NCBI GenBank assembly: GCA_905235315.1
Contig: CAJOLG010000057.1
Location: 1-9,575, forward strand
Direction: 5' to 3'
DNA: 9,575 nucleotides
DNA from: an uncultured Solobacterium sp.
Lineage (GTDB): Bacteria > Bacillota_I > Bacilli_A > Erysipelotrichales > Erysipelotrichaceae
The notes below the pieces were generated by a model. It was not told where the DNA came from. It was given only the letters and a program-made list of their open reading frames with translations, and did not search any database. The position numbers and the translations under genes are program-made. Shown piece by piece: positions 1-5,741 of this stretch (position 1 is its first letter; the number at the start of each line of letters is the position of its first letter).

Positions 1-110
1 GTACTGATTTGGTACTGGTAGCGGCTTTGGTGTAATCTGTTTTGCTCTTCTCAGGCTCGAAAACCCTTGATTTTACTGGTTTTTTTGCCCTAAGCAAAAG
101 CCAGATGCAA
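1..110. other. Non-coding stretch beyond the guaA 3' end; possible island junction
   Basis: No open frame of useful length with a start is present on either strand. The hexamer GTACTG occurs at 1-6 and again at 12-17 (11-base period), and a related TTTACTGG lies at 72-79. A weak plus-strand hairpin, AAAACC at 60-65 pairing with GGTTTT at 78-83, runs into a T-run and could be a weak terminator for something left of the window. It is known that genomic islands often integrate at the 3' end of guaA, so short repeats here would fit recombinase arm sites. That is inference: no integrase and no second copy of the guaA tail is visible in the window. Confidence 0.3.
76..104 (-). other. Imperfect hairpin just after the guaA stop
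   Basis: On the minus strand, starting 6 bases after the guaA stop, CTGG (104-101) can pair with CCAG (79-76) and TTTTGC (99-94) with GCAAAA (88-83). The loop is TTAGG, and there is an unpaired C on one side and three A on the other. No U-run follows, so it is not a convincing intrinsic terminator, but it is the only structure near the end of the pyrG-guaA transcript and could mark or protect its 3' end. Confidence 0.3.
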
Positions 111-1652
111 TCACTCCCATTCAATTGTTCCGGGCGGCTTTGACGTGATATCAAGGCATACACGGTTAACATGTTTTACTTCATTGACGATTCTTGTGGA
201 AATGGTATTCAGCACATCATACGGAATACGTGCCCAGTCTGCTGTCATGCCGTCAATAGAAGTAACAGCCCGGACTACGACTGTGTAGTCATACGTTCTC
301 TGATCGCCCATAACGCCTACGCTGTGAATATCCGGCAGGCAGGTAAAGTACTGCCAGATCTCCCGCTGAAGACCCGCCTTGCGGATTTCCTCCCGCAGGA
401 TCGCATCCGATTCACGAACAATTTCGAGTTTGTCATCCGTGATTTCACCCAATACCCGAATACCGAGTCCCGGACCCGGGAACGGCTGCCGCCATACCAT
501 CTCTTCCGGAAGTCCGAGTTCAATGCCAAGCTGACGCACCTCATCCTTAAAGAGGGTATTCAGCGGTTCGATCAGTTTGAAATTCATATCCTCCGGAAGA
601 CCCCCGACATTGTGATGTGATTTTATTGTCTGGGCAGTCTTTGTGCCGGATTCGATGACATCGGTGTACAGGGTTCCCTGTGCCAGCCATTTGATATCCG
701 TTCCTGCAAGCAGCTTCGCCACTTCATCACGGAATGTATAGATAAACTCGCTGCCGATGATCTTCCGTTTTTCTTCCGGGTCAGAAACGCCTTTCAGTCT
801 GGAAAGAAACCGCTCACTCGCATCAACACGGGTAATGTTGAGCTTCATATTGCGGTCAAACGTATCCATGACCGATTCCGATTCACCCTTCCGAAGCAGA
901 CCGTGGTCGATAAACATGCAGTAAAGATTATTGCCGATGGCCTTGTGCAGCAATGCCGCAACAACCGAAGAATCCACGCCTCCGCTCAGGGCCAGAAGCA
1001 CCTTGTCATCGCCGACGGTCTCGCGGATTTTCACAACATTGGTGTTGATGAAATCCTTCATCGTCCAGTTTGCCTCAGCACCGCAGATGCGGAACACAAA
1101 ATTCCGCAGCATCTCAAGACCGTGCTCAGAGTTGCGCACTTCCGGATGGAACTGCATTGTATAGATCTTCCGCTCCGGATCCTCGGAAGCCGCAAACGGG
1201 CAGGTTGCCGTGCCGGCAATCCCACGGAACCCGGGTGCCAGCTCCGAGACCTGATCGCCGTGACTCATCCAGACGACCTGTTTTGGATCAAGGCCTTCAA
1301 ACAGCAGACTTGATGTATCGATTTCCAGTTCCGCCCTTCCGTATTCCTTTTTATCAGACGGTGTTACCTTTCCCCCGTTCATATAATGCGTCATCTGCAT
1401 TCCATAGCAGATGCCAAGCACCGGAAGTCCGCATGTAAAAATGTCAGGGTCGCATTTCAAAGAGCCTTCTTCATAGACGGAATTCGGACCGCCGGAAAAG
1501 ACGATTCCCTTTACATCTCCCAGCGCAAGAATATCTGATGCCTTCATGTCTCCGGGGTGCAGTTCGGAATAAACCCCAAACTCACGGATGCGCCGCGCGA
1601 TCAGCTGGTTGTACTGACTGCCGAAATCAAGAACGATAATCTTATCTGCCAT
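111..1652 (-). CDS. guaA: GMP synthase (glutamine-hydrolysing)
   Basis: Cytoplasmic enzyme that converts XMP to GMP using ATP and ammonia from glutamine, the last step of guanine nucleotide synthesis. Numbered from the ATG at 1652, the protein has 513 residues, the usual length. An N-terminal class I glutamine amidotransferase domain (about 1-190) begins ADKIIVLDFGSQYNQ and has the GICYGMQ nucleophile elbow (Cys82) and the partner FHPEV (His169, Glu171). The ATP-pyrophosphatase domain has the P-loop LALSGGVDSS (about 220-229), followed by the GMP synthase dimerisation domain with HHNVGGLPEDM, RQPFPGPGLGIRVLGE and the conserved tail PPGTIEWE. A GTG at 1664 is also in frame and overlaps the pyrG stop, but it sits directly against the AAAGGAG ribosome site. 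The ATG at 1652 has workable spacing and matches the family start. It lies 8 bases after pyrG, so the two are surely co-transcribed. No key residue is missing. Confidence 0.98.
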   Translation of the reverse strand: MADKIIVLDFGSQYNQLIARRIREFGVYSELHPGDMKASDILALGDVKGIVFSGGPNSVYEEGSLKCDPDIFTCGLPVLGICYGMQMTHYMNGGKVTPSDKKEYGRAELEIDTSSLLFEGLDPKQVVWMSHGDQVSELAPGFRGIAGTATCPFAASEDPERKIYTMQFHPEVRNSEHGLEMLRNFVFRICGAEANWTMKDFINTNVVKIRETVGDDKVLLALSGGVDSSVVAALLHKAIGNNLYCMFIDHGLLRKGESESVMDTFDRNMKLNITRVDASERFLSRLKGVSDPEEKRKIIGSEFIYTFRDEVAKLLAGTDIKWLAQGTLYTDVIESGTKTAQTIKSHHNVGGLPEDMNFKLIEPLNTLFKDEVRQLGIELGLPEEMVWRQPFPGPGLGIRVLGEITDDKLEIVRESDAILREEIRKAGLQREIWQYFTCLPDIHSVGVMGDQRTYDYTVVVRAVTSIDGMTADWARIPYDVLNTISTRIVNEVKHVNRVCLDITSKPPGTIEWE

Positions 1653-1660
1653 ATGGCCGC

Positions 1661-1670
1661 TCACTCCTTT
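1661..1670 (-). promoter_or_regulatory. Ribosome binding site of guaA, inside the pyrG 3' end
   Basis: The minus strand reads AAAGGAGTGA, a near-perfect anti-Shine-Dalgarno match formed by the last pyrG codons and its TGA stop. It leaves no gap before the in-frame GTG at 1664 and 11 bases (from the GGAG core) before the ATG at 1652, so it favours the ATG as start. Its location suggests that translation of guaA is coupled to termination of pyrG translation. Confidence 0.75.
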
Positions 1671-3259
1671 GTGCTGATTGATGCCCGAATGAATTCCCGG
1701 AACAGAGGGTGTGCCTTATTCGGCCGGCTTTTGAATTCCGGATGATACTGCACACCGACGAAGAACCGGTTGGCCGGAATCTCCACAGACTCCACCAGAC
1801 TTCCGTCGGGAGAAGTACCTGCGATGCGCATGCCGTTTTCCTGCATCTCTGCCCGGTATGCATTGTTTACTTCATACCGATGCCGGTGACGCTCGCTGAT
1901 CATTCGTGTTCCGTAACACGTTTCCAGCAGGCTTCCCTCGGTAATCATGCACGGATAGGCTCCGAGCCGCATCGTACCGCCTTTGTCCAGGTCATCATTC
2001 TGACCTGACATAAAGTCTATCACTTTGTGGGTGCTCAGTTCATCAAATTCGTTGGAGTTTGCGTCCTGATAGCCAAGTACATTCCGGGCAAACTCAATCA
2101 CTGCGATCTGCATTCCCAGGCAGATGCCGAAATACGGGATATCATGTTCCCTTGCATACCGGGCAGCCTCAATCATTCCGGTAATACCGCGGCCGCCGAA
2201 TCCGCCCGGAACAATAATGCCGTCAATTCCACGGAACAGGTCCTCTGCCGTTTCCGGTGTAATATCCTCGGATTCGACCCAGTGAATATCCACGTGCGCA
2301 TCGGTTTCATAACCGCCGTGATGCAGGGCTTCCTTGACGGAAAGATAGGCATCATGAAGTTTTACATATTTCCCTACAAGCGCAATATGTACCGTCCGTG
2401 AGCGGTTGTGGATCCGCTCCAGCATGGAGTTCCATTCCGAAAGATCAATGGTGTCCGAGGGAATATTCAGTTCCCGGCAGACGATCGTCGAAAAGTTCTG
2501 CATCTCCAGCATGATCGGCGCATCATAGAGAGACTCTACGGTCGTGTTGTTAATGACGCAGTCCGGCCGCACATTGCAGAAAAGCGAAATCTTATGGCGC
2601 ACATCTTCCGGAAGCGGTTCATCACACCGTGTGACAATGATGTCCGGCCGCACCCCGGAGTTCTGCAGTTCCTTTACGGAATGCTGGGTCGGCTTGGATT
2701 TGTATTCATCCGAGCCGGGAATATACGGCACAAGCGTGACATGAATGAACAGAACATCTTCCTTTTTGTTTTCCAGGGATATCTGCCGGATTGCCTCAAT
2801 AAAGGGCTGGGATTCGATATCACCCACCGTGCCGCCGATTTCGGTAATGACCACATCTGCTTCGGCTTTTTTACCGACAGAATAGACAAACCGCTTGATC
2901 TCATCGGTGATGTGCGGAATGATCTGCACGGTCTCTCCGAGATATTCTCCGCGCCGTTCTTTCTGCAGTACATTCCAGTACACCTTTCCGGTCGTCAGAT
3001 TGGAATACTTGTTCAGATCTTCGTTGATAAACCGTTCATAATGTCCAAGATCAAGATCGGTCTCTGCGCCGTCATCGGTAACGAACACTTCACCGTGCTG
3101 GTAAGGACTCATCGTACCGGGATCCACGTTGATGTACGGATCGAGTTTCTGAGAGATCACCTTGAGGCCGCGCTGTTTGAGAAGACGCCCGAGAGACGCT
3201 GCCGTGATACCCTTTCCAAGTCCTGATACGACGCCGCCTGTCACAAAAATGTATTTCAT
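1661..3259 (-). CDS. pyrG: CTP synthase
   Basis: Cytoplasmic enzyme that aminates UTP to CTP using ATP and glutamine-derived ammonia, the last step of pyrimidine nucleotide synthesis; it normally works as a GTP-stimulated tetramer. The 532 residues match the family. The synthetase domain (about 1-265) starts KYIFVTGGVVSGLGKGITAA with its P-loop, and continues with QKLDPYINVDPGTMSPYQHG, the acidic DDGAETDLDLGHYERF and ITEIGGTVGDIESQPF. The C-terminal class I amidotransferase domain (about 290-530) has the GGFGGRG oxyanion loop (352-358), the nucleophile elbow GICLGMQ (Cys380) and YHPEF (His506, Glu508). The ATG at 3259 follows AAAGGGGTGAT, a strong ribosome site. It is the first gene of an operon with guaA. 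Its leader carries a promoter and then a strong intrinsic terminator (3300-3356), so expression may be set by attenuation. pyrG control through its leader is known in Bacillus, but the G-run start used there is not seen here. Confidence 0.98.
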   Translation of the reverse strand: MKYIFVTGGVVSGLGKGITAASLGRLLKQRGLKVISQKLDPYINVDPGTMSPYQHGEVFVTDDGAETDLDLGHYERFINEDLNKYSNLTTGKVYWNVLQKERRGEYLGETVQIIPHITDEIKRFVYSVGKKAEADVVITEIGGTVGDIESQPFIEAIRQISLENKKEDVLFIHVTLVPYIPGSDEYKSKPTQHSVKELQNSGVRPDIIVTRCDEPLPEDVRHKISLFCNVRPDCVINNTTVESLYDAPIMLEMQNFSTIVCRELNIPSDTIDLSEWNSMLERIHNRSRTVHIALVGKYVKLHDAYLSVKEALHHGGYETDAHVDIHWVESEDITPETAEDLFRGIDGIIVPGGFGGRGITGMIEAARYAREHDIPYFGICLGMQIAVIEFARNVLGYQDANSNEFDELSTHKVIDFMSGQNDDLDKGGTMRLGAYPCMITEGSLLETCYGTRMISERHRHRYEVNNAYRAEMQENGMRIAGTSPDGSLVESVEIPANRFFVGVQYHPEFKSRPNKAHPLFREFIRASISTKE

Positions 3260-3299
3260 TCTATCACCCCTTTCATCCCCTCTTTTTTACGCAGGCCAC

Positions 3300-3356
3300 A
3301 AAAAAGAGAGGCTAATAAACCCAACAGCCGGACGGCTGTTTTTTTTATCAACCTCT
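3300..3356 (-). terminator. Strong intrinsic terminator in the pyrG leader; candidate attenuator
   Basis: On the minus strand AGAGGTTGATAAA (3356-3344) pairs along all 13 positions with TTTATTAGCCTCT (3319-3307), counting two G-U pairs, and is followed by C and six T (3305-3300). The 24-base loop carries a second hairpin, AACAGCC/GGCTGTT, around a 4-base loop. It begins about 5 bases after the expected start of a transcript from the promoter at 3368-3396 and ends 40 bases before the pyrG ATG. It must also terminate read-through from the ccdA-type gene, because no other terminator follows that gene. Whether it is regulated or simply leaky cannot be told from sequence. Confidence 0.8.
3323..3346 (+). 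terminator. Inner hairpin with a T-run on the plus strand
   Basis: AACAGCC (3323-3329) and GGCTGTT (3334-3340) form a 7-bp stem with a GGAC loop, and the T-run extends through 3346. Read on the plus strand this is a compact intrinsic terminator, so the leader structure may act in both directions and block antisense transcription. No plus-strand gene feeds into it within the window, so its use in this direction is uncertain. Confidence 0.4.
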
Positions 3357-3367
3357 TCAACGGAATG

Positions 3368-3396
3368 ATTATAGCGCCTGACATTCAGGCATGCAA
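3368..3396 (-). promoter_or_regulatory. Probable sigma-A promoter of pyrG-guaA
   Basis: The minus strand has TTGCAT (3396-3391), exactly 17 bases, then a perfect TATAAT (3373-3368). The -10 box is consensus; the -35 box matches only TTG of TTGACA. Initiation would fall near 3361, about 100 bases before the pyrG ATG and just upstream of the leader terminator. No alternative promoter fits in the 40 bases between that terminator and pyrG, which supports this assignment. Confidence 0.65.
3376..3390. repeat. Perfect palindrome in the promoter spacer; possible operator
   Basis: GCCTGA and TCAGGC are perfect inverted 6-mers separated by CAT, filling nearly all of the 17-base spacer between the -35 and -10 boxes of the pyrG promoter. 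A dimeric repressor or a MerR-type activator could bind there. Alternatively it is a small hairpin at the 3' end of the upstream transcript. The regulator, if any, is not in the window. Confidence 0.45.
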
Positions 3397-3423
3397 CAAA
3401 AATTTTATTTTTTTTGATTTATT

Positions 3424-4641
3424 TCAATTGTCTGTCAGCTGGGCCACAACATCATCCGTCACATCATCAGGCATATAGCCCGGCATATACCCCAGGAAAT
3501 TGCCGTCCTTCTGCAGAGCGAAGGTCGTCGGATAGCCGGAAATACCGTATTTCAGGCTGACTTCGCCCGTTTCGTCATACAGGATTTCCATGGTATATCC
3601 CGCATCCTTCATATACTTCTCAATGTATTCAATACTGCCTTCCCCGTTGGCACCGGGTGCGGCGATCAGAAGAACCTTCACATCACCCTGTTCATGAATC
3701 TCCTGCAGCTTCGGCAGTTCCACATTGCAGTAATAGCACCAGGTTCCGAAAAAGTTGATCAATACGGGTTCTCCGACATAATCTGTCAGGCTGTGCTCTG
3801 CGCCTTCTGCGTCTTTCAGTGTGAAATTATATTTCTGCGCATCGGGCTTCCCTTCCTCCGACTGGGTGTCCGCGGAAACTTCCGCTTCCTCTGCGTCCTC
3901 GGAGAGTCCCGTACTTTGTTCACTCACAGCGACGGCATCCGCCTCTCTTTTCTGCATCCGCAGGATGGTTCCGTTGGCATCCCATAACATATACAGGCCC
4001 ATTCCGGTAACGACCAGACCGCCGATGATGCCGGTGTACTTCACAATATTGCGGTGTTTCTTCAGCCAGGAAAGCGCCGCATCCGCAAAGAGTCCCACAA
4101 TCAGAAACGGAATGATGAATCCGGCCGCATAGGCAAGAAGATATAAAATACCGCGTCCCTGTGAGGGTGCTGCGGACGCCGCAACGATCGCGGAGGCAAG
4201 CAGCGGCCCGATACATGGACTCCACGCAAAACTGAAGAAGAAGCCCAGAAGAAATGCCTGCGGAGCAGAGGATTTGCCGGGCTGAAACCCCGGGATCCGG
4301 TAATCCCTCTCCAGAAGCGGAATATGAATCACACCGAGCGACATTAAGCCAAGCACCAGCAGAAGAAACCCGCCGACCAGCAGAAACTGCAGCCGGTACG
4401 TGCGGAAGAACACCTGCAGTGCACTGCTTCCAAGACCCGCAATAAGAAATACGACCGAAATACCCATCACAAAACAGAGCGTCAGAAGAAACGTCTTTCT
4501 GCGATGATGCGGATCATCCGGATTCAGACCGGCTGTAAGATACCCGAGATACAGCGGCACCAGCGGAAGTACGCACGGTGTAAAAAACGACAGCAGTCCT
4601 TCAAGAAACAGACCGGCAGCGGTTACAGCAGAACCATCCAT
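3424..4641 (-). CDS. CcdA-type membrane electron carrier fused to a TlpA-like thioredoxin domain
   Basis: The 405-residue protein joins two parts. Residues 1-220 form a CcdA/DsbD-beta membrane domain with about six hydrophobic helices and the two conserved redox cysteines in SFFTPCVLPLVPLYLGY (Cys23) and FAWSPCIGPL (Cys143). A charged, Glu/Asp-rich linker (about 230-268) leads to a thioredoxin fold (270-405) with the WCYYC active site (Cys302, Cys305) and the cis-proline motif GYPTTF (Pro371). By family knowledge the membrane part takes electrons from cytoplasmic thioredoxin and passes them across the membrane; the fused outer domain would use them to reduce disulfides, for example in peroxide defence, methionine sulfoxide repair or cytochrome c maturation. 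The target here is unknown. The ATG lies 3 bases after the stop of the uppP-like gene. A possible AAGGA site is 15 bases upstream, too far to be ideal, so coupling is likely. Confidence 0.93.
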   Translation of the reverse strand: MDGSAVTAAGLFLEGLLSFFTPCVLPLVPLYLGYLTAGLNPDDPHHRRKTFLLTLCFVMGISVVFLIAGLGSSALQVFFRTYRLQFLLVGGFLLLVLGLMSLGVIHIPLLERDYRIPGFQPGKSSAPQAFLLGFFFSFAWSPCIGPLLASAIVAASAAPSQGRGILYLLAYAAGFIIPFLIVGLFADAALSWLKKHRNIVKYTGIIGGLVVTGMGLYMLWDANGTILRMQKREADAVAVSEQSTGLSEDAEEAEVSADTQSEEGKPDAQKYNFTLKDAEGAEHSLTDYVGEPVLINFFGTWCYYCNVELPKLQEIHEQGDVKVLLIAAPGANGEGSIEYIEKYMKDAGYTMEILYDETGEVSLKYGISGYPTTFALQKDGNFLGYMPGYMPDDVTDDVVAQLTDN

Positions 4642-4644
4642 AAC

Positions 4645-5505
4645 TCAAAATACCATTCCTTCCGGGACCGCACCGACCAGCGCAAGAATCAGCAGCACCA
4701 GTCCGGCGATGACCCGGTAATATCCAAAAAGAGCCAGCCCGCCGGTCCGCAGGTAACTCAGCAGACCGCGCACCGCGAATACCGTCATGAAAAACACACC
4801 GCAGATTCCCGCCAGAAAAACGGGAATACACCACAGGGTCAGCGGCACCTTCACCGCAGACAGACTCAGAAGACCGGTGCCCAGAAGCGACGGAACAGCC
4901 AGACAGCACATCAGTTCCGCAGCCGAAGTACGGTTCATCCCGGCAAACCGGCCGCCGAGAATTGCGGTTCCCGAACGGGAGACACCCGGAATGACGGAAA
5001 GGATCTGTGCCAGTCCGGCAGCTCCGGTCTCCTTCAGCGTCATTTCGTTCAGTTCAAACACATGCGGTTTTCTGATATACCGTTCACTCAGTACCAAAAG
5101 AATTCCACAGAGGATGGTAATCCCCGCAAGAACAGCCGGTGAGCTCATCTTCGCCCGGATCGGCGTTCCGATCAGAACAGCCGCAAGAAGGAATACTGCG
5201 GCAGGAATCAGGGTCAGAAGCCAGATGCGCAGGATCGAGCGTCTGCGCTCCTCGGATTTGCGTTTTGAAAACGGCCAGATGCGCTTGTAGAACACCGCAA
5301 AAACAGAGCCCGCAGCCGCAAGCCGCATCACAGCCACAAACAGAGACAGAAAACTCCGATTCAGTTCCGCATCCGGGTACAGCTCAAACGGCAGTACTCC
5401 TTCCAGCATCATAATATGGGCCTCACTTCCGACCGGCAGCCATTCTGTTACCGCAAACAGTGCGCCGTACAGCAGTGCTTTGAGAAGTTCCAGCAGATAT
5501 GCCAT
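4645..5505 (-). CDS. uppP: Divergent undecaprenyl-diphosphatase (UppP/BacA family) membrane protein
   Basis: The family removes a phosphate from undecaprenyl diphosphate to recycle the lipid carrier of cell-wall synthesis, and its overproduction gives bacitracin resistance. The 286-residue product is mostly hydrophobic helices, about the normal length, and keeps the second signature IPGVSRSGTA (172-181, Arg177) and GRFAGMNRTSAAE. The first signature is altered. E. coli has EGLTEFLPVSSTGH at 17-30; here the same positions read FAVTEWLPVGSEAH, keeping Glu21, Ser27 and His30 but lacking Glu17 and the SSTG core. It may be an enzyme with changed activity, a transporter-like paralogue, or simply a divergent orthologue. 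The frame is open to an ATG at 5625, but that has no ribosome site and would add 40 charged, non-family residues; the ATG at 5505 has GGGAGG 6 bases upstream. It is first in a two-gene unit with the CcdA-thioredoxin gene. Confidence 0.85.
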   Translation of the reverse strand: MAYLLELLKALLYGALFAVTEWLPVGSEAHIMMLEGVLPFELYPDAELNRSFLSLFVAVMRLAAAGSVFAVFYKRIWPFSKRKSEERRRSILRIWLLTLIPAAVFLLAAVLIGTPIRAKMSSPAVLAGITILCGILLVLSERYIRKPHVFELNEMTLKETGAAGLAQILSVIPGVSRSGTAILGGRFAGMNRTSAAELMCCLAVPSLLGTGLLSLSAVKVPLTLWCIPVFLAGICGVFFMTVFAVRGLLSYLRTGGLALFGYYRVIAGLVLLILALVGAVPEGMVF

Positions 5506-5625
5506 TCCAACCCTCCCGTTCCTATCCAATTCTACCATGCCGGCGAGGGAGCGCCGTCTGCGGCTCCCGGGAAGTCCGGATCCCCGCAATGCGGATTCCG
5601 GGCATTTATCCCTTTTCTTTTTCAT
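5506..5625 (-). other. GC-rich, structured leader upstream of uppP
   Basis: This stretch lies in frame with uppP but reads as an unlikely peptide, so I treat it as untranslated. It contains a GC hairpin: GGGAG (5547-5551) with CTCCC (5564-5568) and CCG (5554-5556) with CGG (5561-5563), loop TCTG and a 2-base bulge. A second small hairpin is CCGC/GCGG at 5584-5594. No T-run follows, so it is not a terminator. It may affect translation or mRNA stability. Confidence 0.35.
5512..5517 (-). promoter_or_regulatory. Ribosome binding site that sets the uppP start
   Basis: GGGAGG on the minus strand, 6 bases ahead of the ATG at 5505. The in-frame upstream ATG at 5625 has no comparable site, so 5505 is chosen as the start. 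Confidence 0.8.
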
Positions 5626-5691
5626 ATAAATCGTGTATCTTAAGGCATGGTTTTCATTTTATACAGGTAAATGAAACACCCGAGAGAATTG

Positions 5692-5713
5692 TAAACGTTT
5701 CTGAGAACGTTTA
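5692..5713. promoter_or_regulatory. Inverted-repeat operator ahead of glgP, LacI/MalR/CcpA type
   Basis: TAAACGTT (5692-5699) and AACGTTTA (5706-5713) form a perfect 8-bp inverted repeat around TCTGAG. Seen another way, it is two palindromes with a central CG, AAACGTTT (5693-5700) and GAACGTTT (5705-5712), centred 12 bp apart. Central-CG palindromes of this kind are typical operators of LacI-family sugar regulators. AAACGTTT is the core of the MalR-type site known from maltodextrin genes, and the left half also resembles a CcpA cre box. The site is 29 bases before the glgP ATG, so repression of glgP is likely. A clear promoter could not be fixed; TATACA at 5660-5665 is a possible -10. Confidence 0.6.
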
Positions 5714-5741
5714 AAACACCAAAACATTGGAGGAAATACCT

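Noticed and set aside
1653..1664. GTG start for guaA overlapping the pyrG stop
   Set aside because: The ribosome site would directly touch the GTG; the ATG at 1652 has proper spacing and fits the family N-terminus.
2408..3226. Plus-strand 272-codon frame inside pyrG
   Set aside because: Antisense shadow of the conserved CTP synthase synthetase domain; no ribosome site and no family resemblance.
3260..3360. PyrR-binding attenuator or a nucleotide riboswitch in the pyrG leader
   Set aside because: The conserved PyrR loop sequence is not present and the leader is too short for known purine or PRPP riboswitches; only a terminator structure is visible.
4504..5142. Plus-strand 212-codon frame across the ccdA-type/uppP boundary
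   Set aside because: Very rich in Gln, Arg and Lys, the usual antisense image of hydrophobic membrane segments, and it spans two real genes.
5506..5625. Upstream ATG at 5625 as the uppP start
   Set aside because: No ribosome site, and the extra residues do not resemble the family; the ATG at 5505 aligns exactly with E. coli numbering.
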